Source: Paracoccaceae bacterium
Lineage (GTDB): Bacteria; Pseudomonadota; Alphaproteobacteria; Rhodobacterales; Rhodobacteraceae
Length of the DNA: 20,589 nt
Direction: 5' to 3'
NCBI GenBank assembly: GCA_009920225.1
Contig: RGAJ01000004.1
Coordinates: 1 to 20,589 of the forward strand
Part shown: in pieces, positions 16,079 to 20,589 of the stretch
How positions within the stretch are numbered: the first letter of the stretch is position 1
How the letters are laid out: each line of letters begins with the position of its first letter
The notes under the pieces: generated by a model
Told to the model about the DNA's origin: nothing
What the model saw: only the letters and a program-made list of their open reading frames with translations
Databases searched by the model: none
Made by a program: the position numbers and the translations under genes

Positions 16079-16139
16079 GGGGCTTTGCCCCCTTGGGCCA
16101 AAGGCCCAATTCCCCCAGGATATTTGACGACAGAAAATG
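16079..16139 (+). repeat. Dispersed intergenic element, copy R3 (single arm)
   Basis: Order on the plus strand: GGGGC-TTT-GCCCC hairpin (16079-16091), TTGGGCC-AAA-GGCCCAA hairpin (16093-16109), CCCCC, GGATATTT (16118-16125), GACAGAAAATG (16129-16139). This matches R1 and R2 read on the minus strand but lacks the inverted second arm. It begins 13 nt after the permease stop, so the two hairpins may serve as its terminator. Confidence 0.7.
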
Positions 16140-16232
16140 TGATGCGCTGGTCTGAAATTCTGAGATTGGGGCGCGACAATACTTCACCATTTTTTGAATG
16201 GTGGCTTTGGGAAAATCGGATATAAGAACAGC

Positions 16233-18197
16233 ATGATAACAGAACTTGGACATTTCGCGTTAATCCTTGCCTTTTTGGTGGCCTGCGTTCAGGCGGTCGC
16301 CCCATTGGTCGGAGCGCAGAGCAATCGTTACGGCCTTATGGCCTTGGCAATCCCTGCCGCGACCGCACAGGTCGTGTTGCTTGCAGCGTCTTTTGCGGCG
16401 CTTACCTATGCGTTTGTGACATCAGATTTCAGCGTGAGGCTGGTTGTGTTGAACTCGCATTCGCTAAAGCCAATGATATACAAAGTATCGGGGGTTTGGG
16501 GAAACCACGAAGGATCCATGTTGTTATGGGTTTTGATCCTTGCGCTTTTTGGTGCGACGGCTGCGTGGTTTGGTCAAAACCTTCCGATGAAGTTGAAAGC
16601 ACGCGTGATTGGCGTTCAAGGCCTATTGGGCGTGGCGTTTTTGGCGTTTATCTTGTTCACATCGAACCCGTTTTTGCGCATGGAAATACCGCCCTTTGAT
16701 GGTCAGGATTTGAACCCGTTGTTGCAAGACCCGGGCTTGGCCTTTCATCCGCCGTTTTTGTATTTGGGTTATGTTGGATTATCGATGTCGTTTTCCTTTG
16801 CGGTTGCCGCATTGCTAGAGGGGCGCATCGATGCCGCATGGGCGCGTTGGGTGCGGCCATGGACCTTGGCTGCGTGGATGTTTTTGACTGTCGGGATCGC
16901 ATTGGGATCGTGGTGGGCCTATTACGAATTGGGTTGGGGCGGCTTTTGGTTCTGGGATCCGGTTGAGAATGCGTCTTTTATGCCGTGGCTTTTTGCAGCA
17001 GCCTTGTTGCACTCTGCGATTGTGGTTGAAAAGCGCGAAAGCCTGAAAAGCTGGACCATATTGTTGGCGATCTTGGCCTTTGGGTATTCTTTGCTTGGGA
17101 CATTTATTGTGCGATCCGGTGTCATCACCTCGGTGCATGCCTTTGCCAATGACCCAGAGCGCGGTGTGTTCATTCTGGCGATTTTTGTCATCTTTGTCGG
17201 CGGCGCATTGACGTTGTTTGCAGCGCGCGCAAGCGCGATGGAAGCACGCGGTGTCTTTTCCTTTGTCAGTCGCGAAAGCGCGTTGGTTGCCAATAACATA
17301 TTGTTGGCGGTGTCGTCCTTTGTGGTGTTCATCGGAACCATCTGGCCGTTGATTGCCGAATTGTTTTTTGATCGCAAACTGTCGGTCGGCGCCCCGTTTT
17401 TTAACGCGGCCTTTACGCCATTTATGATTGTTCTGGGGCTTTTATTGCCGATCGGTGCCATGATCCCGTGGAAACGGGGGCAGGTATTGCGTACGGTTGC
17501 ACGCCTGAAATGGGCGTTTGTTTTGGCGGTTGCCTTGGCGGGATTGGTGTGGTCGATGCAGACAGGCAAATCCTTGCAAGGTCCCATCGGATTGTTTTTA
17601 GGGGCGTGGTTGGTTTTTGGCGGTGTTGTGGATTTGATCACACGGCTGGGCAAAAACCGTGACCTAAGCCGTTTGTTCCGTCTGCCGCGTGCAGATTGGG
17701 GCAAGTTCTTGGCCCACAGTGGGTTGGGGATCACCATGTTTGGCGTGGCGGGTTTGATGGCTTGGGATCAAGAGGATATTCGCGTGGTGCCCATTGGGGG
17801 ATCTTGGGAAATCGCACCTTATGAATTTACGCTGGATGCGGTTGATACGGTTCAGGGGCCCAATTATGTGTCCACGATGGGAACGGTGACGGTCACGGAA
17901 AACGGGGCGCCCTATGCGACGATTTTCCCTGAAAAACGCAACTATCCTGTGGCGCGTATGCCCACCACCGAGGCCGCGATCGATTATCATTTCTTGCGCG
18001 ATCTTTATGTGGTGATTGGTGATCCTCAGGATGACGGTGGTTATGCGATGCGCACCTATATCAAGCCGCTGGCGAATTGGATTTGGGCAGGGTCAATTTT
18101 GATGGCCTTGGGCGGATTGGTCAGCTTGTCAGATCGTCGGTTCAGATTGGCCGCCGGCGCGCGCAAAGCCCCGATTGAGGGAACCCCAGCGGAATGA
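16233..18197 (+). CDS. ccmF: Cytochrome c maturation heme lyase subunit CcmF
   Basis: Large polytopic inner-membrane protein of System I cytochrome c biogenesis. With CcmH it takes heme from holo-CcmE and attaches it to apocytochrome c in the periplasm. The 654-aa length fits the family. The WGNHEGSM segment (89-96), the FHPPFLYLGYVG segment with H172, and the tryptophan-rich WWD domain (about 227-246, ending GGFWFWDPVEN) are present, with a long periplasmic segment before the last membrane helix. ATG 16233 is preferred because homologues start MI-x-ELGHFAL; the frame is open back to 16194. The ribosome-binding site is weak. It overlaps ccmH by four bases. ccmE, commonly just upstream in related genomes, is not there. 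Confidence 0.97.
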   Translation: MITELGHFALILAFLVACVQAVAPLVGAQSNRYGLMALAIPAATAQVVLLAASFAALTYAFVTSDFSVRLVVLNSHSLKPMIYKVSGVWGNHEGSMLLWVLILALFGATAAWFGQNLPMKLKARVIGVQGLLGVAFLAFILFTSNPFLRMEIPPFDGQDLNPLLQDPGLAFHPPFLYLGYVGLSMSFSFAVAALLEGRIDAAWARWVRPWTLAAWMFLTVGIALGSWWAYYELGWGGFWFWDPVENASFMPWLFAAALLHSAIVVEKRESLKSWTILLAILAFGYSLLGTFIVRSGVITSVHAFANDPERGVFILAIFVIFVGGALTLFAARASAMEARGVFSFVSRESALVANNILLAVSSFVVFIGTIWPLIAELFFDRKLSVGAPFFNAAFTPFMIVLGLLLPIGAMIPWKRGQVLRTVARLKWAFVLAVALAGLVWSMQTGKSLQGPIGLFLGAWLVFGGVVDLITRLGKNRDLSRLFRLPRADWGKFLAHSGLGITMFGVAGLMAWDQEDIRVVPIGGSWEIAPYEFTLDAVDTVQGPNYVSTMGTVTVTENGAPYATIFPEKRNYPVARMPTTEAAIDYHFLRDLYVVIGDPQDDGGYAMRTYIKPLANWIWAGSILMALGGLVSLSDRRFRLAAGARKAPIEGTPAE

Positions 18198-18655
18198 AAC
18201 GGATTTACATAATATTGTGCGCCGTTTTGGTTGCAACGGGGGCCTTTGCGGTTCAGCCCGATGAAATCTTGGCCGATCCCGCGTTAGAAACACGCGCGCG
18301 GGAAATTTCAAAAGATTTGCGCTGTTTGGTGTGTCAAAACGAAAGCATTGACGACAGTAACGCGAGCCTTGCCCGAGATTTGCGGTTGATTGTTCGCGAA
18401 CGCCTTGTTGCAGGGGATAGTGACCAAGAGGTCAAGGATTTCATCGTGGATCGTTATGGTGAATTCGCCCTTCTGCGGCCCAAGACTTCGGGGGTAAACG
18501 CGATTTTGTGGTGGTCGGGTCCGTTGGCATTTTTGATCGCGCTGATTATGGGGGCCCTCTATATTCGCAGCCGCTCAAAAGTTGTGGAAACGCCTGTTGA
18601 TACCCTAAATGATGATGAGCAAAAGCGGCTGAACGCGATTTTGGGCAAAGACTGA
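18194..18655 (+). CDS. ccmH: Cytochrome c maturation thiol reductase CcmH (CcmH/CycL type)
   Basis: A 153-aa membrane-anchored periplasmic thioredoxin-like protein that reduces apocytochrome c cysteines before heme ligation and partners CcmF. It has an N-terminal signal (about 1-19), the hallmark LRCLVCQNESIDDSNA motif with redox pair C44/C47, a three-helix domain, a membrane helix at about 105-125 and a short cytoplasmic tail. The start overlaps the ccmF stop (ATGA), implying coupled translation. It corresponds to the short, N-terminal half type of CcmH; the TPR part (CcmI) is not fused and not in the window. Confidence 0.96.
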   Translation: MKRIYIILCAVLVATGAFAVQPDEILADPALETRAREISKDLRCLVCQNESIDDSNASLARDLRLIVRERLVAGDSDQEVKDFIVDRYGEFALLRPKTSGVNAILWWSGPLAFLIALIMGALYIRSRSKVVETPVDTLNDDEQKRLNAILGKD

Positions 18656-18671
18656 CGTTGTGTCGCCATTG

Positions 18672-18708
18672 AACTTGGCCGCAGATCCCGTCATGGTGTG
18701 GCCAAGTT
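18672..18708 (+). promoter_or_regulatory. Inverted repeat before the PaaG-like gene
   Basis: AACTTGGCC (18672-18680) and GGCCAAGTT (18700-18708) are perfect 9-bp inverted repeats separated by 19 nt. The second arm is followed directly by AAAAGGAAA, the ribosome-binding site of the next gene. It could be a weak ccmH terminator, a translation-control hairpin or an operator. Confidence 0.4.
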
Positions 18709-18724
18709 AAAAGGAAATGCGCAC

Positions 18725-19501
18725 ATGCAATACGATTCAATAAACGTTACGCTGGAACATGATATCGCGGTTATCACACTGAACCGTCCTGATGTGATGA
18801 ATGCGTTGAATGCACAAATGCGTGCAGAGATTACAAATGCAGTTCACGAAATGGGCAAGAAAGCCCGTGTTGTTGTTTTGACAGGTGTGGGCCGTGCGTT
18901 TTGTTCGGGCCAAGATTTGGGCGATAGCACCGCTATTTCAAAAATCGATTTGGAACGCACATTGCGCGACGAATACGAACCCATGCTGCAATCGATTGTG
19001 ACCTGTCCTGTGCCGACCATTACTGCCCTGAACGGCGTGGCCGCAGGGGCGGGCGCGAACCTTGCCTTGGCGGCAGATGTGGTGATTGCCGCCAAAAGCG
19101 CCTATTTCAGTCAGGCCTTTACTAAAATCGGATTGATGCCTGACGCGGGCGGTACATATATTTTGCCGCGTGCGATGGGGGCGGCCAAAGCGATGGGGGC
19201 CGCGCTTTTTGCCGATAAGATCAGCGCACAACAAGCGGATGATTGGGGTATGATCTGGGAAGCGGTGGATGACACCGTTTTTGCCGATCATTGGATGGCG
19301 CGCGCCAAACATCTGGCAAACGGTCCGACGGTCGCCTATGCCAATATCAAACAAGCGTTGCGCCAGACATGGCAAAACACATTGGCGCAGCAGCTCGAAG
19401 TCGAAGCCCGCCTGCAAAAGGATTGCGGCAATACGCGCGACTTCCAAGAGGGTGTATTGGCGTTTTTGGAAAAGCGACACGCGAAATTTGAAGGCCGCTA
19501 A
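18725..19501 (+). CDS. paaG: Crotonase-family enzyme, PaaG-like isomerase
   Basis: A 258-aa enoyl-CoA hydratase/isomerase superfamily protein. The oxyanion-hole segments are RAFCSGQDL (57-65) and NGVAAGAGANLA (103-114). The two glutamates of true enoyl-CoA hydratases are not present: the equivalent sites read N112 and T133. A candidate catalytic aspartate is D140 in MPDAGGTYILPR, as in PaaG, the ring 1,2-epoxyphenylacetyl-CoA isomerase. The segments QADDWGMIWEAVDD and EGVLAFLEKRHAKFEG also match PaaG as I remember it. No other paa gene is in the window, so the physiological substrate is uncertain. ATG 18725 is chosen over upstream codons because AAGGAAA precedes it. It follows ccmH by 69 nt. 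Confidence 0.8.
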   Translation: MQYDSINVTLEHDIAVITLNRPDVMNALNAQMRAEITNAVHEMGKKARVVVLTGVGRAFCSGQDLGDSTAISKIDLERTLRDEYEPMLQSIVTCPVPTITALNGVAAGAGANLALAADVVIAAKSAYFSQAFTKIGLMPDAGGTYILPRAMGAAKAMGAALFADKISAQQADDWGMIWEAVDDTVFADHWMARAKHLANGPTVAYANIKQALRQTWQNTLAQQLEVEARLQKDCGNTRDFQEGVLAFLEKRHAKFEGR

Positions 19502-19521
19502 ACGGCGCGACATTTAAACGG

Positions 19522-19556
19522 AAAACGCGCCCAGATTGTCCTGGGCGCGTTTTTTA
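19522..19556. terminator. Bidirectional terminator between the PaaG-like gene and gltA
   Basis: AAAACGCGCCCAG (19522-19534) and CTGGGCGCGTTTT (19541-19553) form a perfect 13-bp stem with a 6-nt loop. A T run follows on the plus strand, and the A run at its start gives a T run on the minus strand. It serves both convergent genes. Confidence 0.9.
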
Positions 19557-20589
19557 TTATCTGTTTTCGATGTCTGTGTAATCGCGGGTTGTTTCGCCCA
19601 GATACAGCTGACGCGGGCGGCCGATTTTCATTTGCGGATCGCCGATCATTTCTTTCCACTGCGAAATCCAGCCAACTGTGCGGGACAGGGCAAAGATCGG
19701 TGTGAACATGGATGTCGGGAAACCGATCGCTTCAAGAATGATACCCGAATAGAAATCGACGTTCGGGAACAATTTCTTTTCGATAAAGTAAGGATCGTTC
19801 AGCGCCACTTTTTCCAATTCTTTTGCGACTTGCAGCAGTGGGTTGTTTTCAACGCCCAACAACTCAAGAACTTCATCAGCGGATTGTTTCAGAACACGTG
19901 CACGTGGGTCGGTGTTTTTGTAAACGCGGTGACCAAAGCCCATCAAACGGAATGGATCGTTTTTGTCCTTGGCACGTGCGATGAATTCAGGGATCCGGTC
20001 CACTGAGCCAATCTCGCGCAGCATTTCCAAACAGGCTTGGTTCGCGCCGCCATGGGCAGGGCCCCACAAACATGCAATGCCCGCGGCAATACACGCAAAT
20101 GGGTTCGCGCCAGAGCTGGATGCCAAGCGCACAGTTGATGTGGATGCGTTTTGTTCGTGATCCGCATGCAGCGTAAAGATGCGGTCCATCGCACGCGCAA
20201 CGATTGGGTTCACGTTATATTGTTCGGCAGGGACCGAAAAACACATGTGCAAGAAGTTTGCAGCATAGTCCAAATCATTGCGCGGGTACACAAATGGCTG
20301 ACCGATTGAATACTTATACGCCATCGCCGCGATTGTCGGGATCTTTGCGATCAATCGGATGGCCGCCACTTCACGGTGATGCGCGTCATTGACGTCAGTA
20401 CTGTCGTGATAGAATGCAGACATCGCGCCTACAACGCCGACCAATGTCGCCATCGGATGGCTGTCACGACGGAACCCGCGGAAGAAATAATGCATTTGTT
20501 CATGCACCATTGTGTGGCGGGTCACGAGCAATTCAAACGCTTCGAGCTCTGTCGCATTTGGCAATTCGCCGTATAGAAGCAAATAGCAA
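19557..20589 (-). CDS. gltA: Citrate synthase, C-terminal part (5' end outside window)
   Basis: Type II (hexameric-type) citrate synthase, condensing oxaloacetate and acetyl-CoA at TCA entry. The reading frame runs off the window at 20589; the last codons visible ([10 protein letters not shown]) are internal to the family, so the true start lies beyond. About 343 codons are present. Catalytic residues are seen: the histidine in GPAHGGAN, the histidine in [10 protein letters not shown] and the aspartate in PNVDFYSG. The RRDSHPMA and [15 protein letters not shown] segments are also typical of the Gram-negative type. It converges on the PaaG-like gene at a strong shared terminator. Its promoter is not in view. 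Confidence 0.97.
   Translation of the reverse strand, partial: CYLLLYGELPNATELEAFELLVTRHTMVHEQMHYFFRGFRRDSHPMATLVGVVGAMSAFYHDSTDVNDAHHREVAAIRLIAKIPTIAAMAYKYSIGQPFVYPRNDLDYAANFLHMCFSVPAEQYNVNPIVARAMDRIFTLHADHEQNASTSTVRLASSSGANPFACIAAGIACLWGPAHGGANQACLEMLREIGSVDRIPEFIARAKDKNDPFRLMGFGHRVYKNTDPRARVLKQSADEVLELLGVENNPLLQVAKELEKVALNDPYFIEKKLFPNVDFYSGIILEAIGFPTSMFTPIFALSRTVGWISQWKEMIGDPQMKIGRPRQLYLGETTRDYTDIENR

Noticed and set aside
16922..17737. 271-codon minus-strand frame opposite ccmF
   Set aside because: Antisense to ccmF; Asn/Pro/Lys-rich translation with no domain; ccmF is certain.
19536..20006. 156-codon plus-strand frame opposite gltA
   Set aside because: Its start lies within the shared terminator and the rest is antisense to gltA.

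Overview
The window looks like a chromosomal segment of an alphaproteobacterium of the Rhodobacteraceae (Roseobacter-type), with GC close to one half by eye. The evidence is gene content and order: trpF-trpB, typA, an Entner-Doudoroff edd-eda pair, an RlmI-type methyltransferase overlapping a PIN-domain gene, eno, ccmF-ccmH, a PaaG-like isomerase and gltA. A recurring intergenic motif of the kind I associate with Roseobacter genomes is also present. Nearly all of the DNA is housekeeping or central metabolism. I see no phage, transposase, CRISPR array, rRNA or tRNA.

Layout. 1-1812: the 3' end of trpF, then trpB, a terminator, and a palindromic dispersed repeat (copy R1). 1813-3630: typA/bipA on the minus strand. 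3744-4825: four small unrecognised genes (a cysteine-rich lipoprotein, a 61-aa protein, a 78-aa membrane protein, a 47-aa protein). 5003-5668: an orphan NarL/LuxR-type response regulator. 5722-6195: the remains of a FliA-type (sigma-28) sigma factor with an in-frame amber codon and no conserved N-terminal half. 6255-10485: a minus-strand edd-eda-ade block. 10635-12373: the RlmI-like methyltransferase and the PIN protein, coupled by ATGA. 12396-12494: repeat copy R2. 12502-13779: eno. 13901-16065: two divergent EamA-family permeases flanking about 340 bp with no recognisable gene. 16079-16139: repeat copy R3. 16233-18655: ccmF-ccmH. 18725-19501: a PaaG-like isomerase. 19557-end: gltA, truncated by the window edge.

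How parts fit together. edd/eda (Entner-Doudoroff), eno (lower glycolysis/gluconeogenesis) and gltA (TCA entry) are central-carbon enzymes. The edd and eno upstream regions carry near-identical 14-bp LacI-type palindromes (10509-10522 and 13852-13865). This fits co-regulation by a LacI-family central-carbon regulator such as CceR of Rhodobacter sphaeroides; the assignment to CceR is inference.

The most noteworthy items are the shared operator pair, the sigma-28 relic, the three-copy intergenic hairpin element, the hairpin that places the ade start codon in a 10-bp stem with its Shine-Dalgarno in the loop, and the cluster of small unknown genes. I did not find a clear new multi-gene system.
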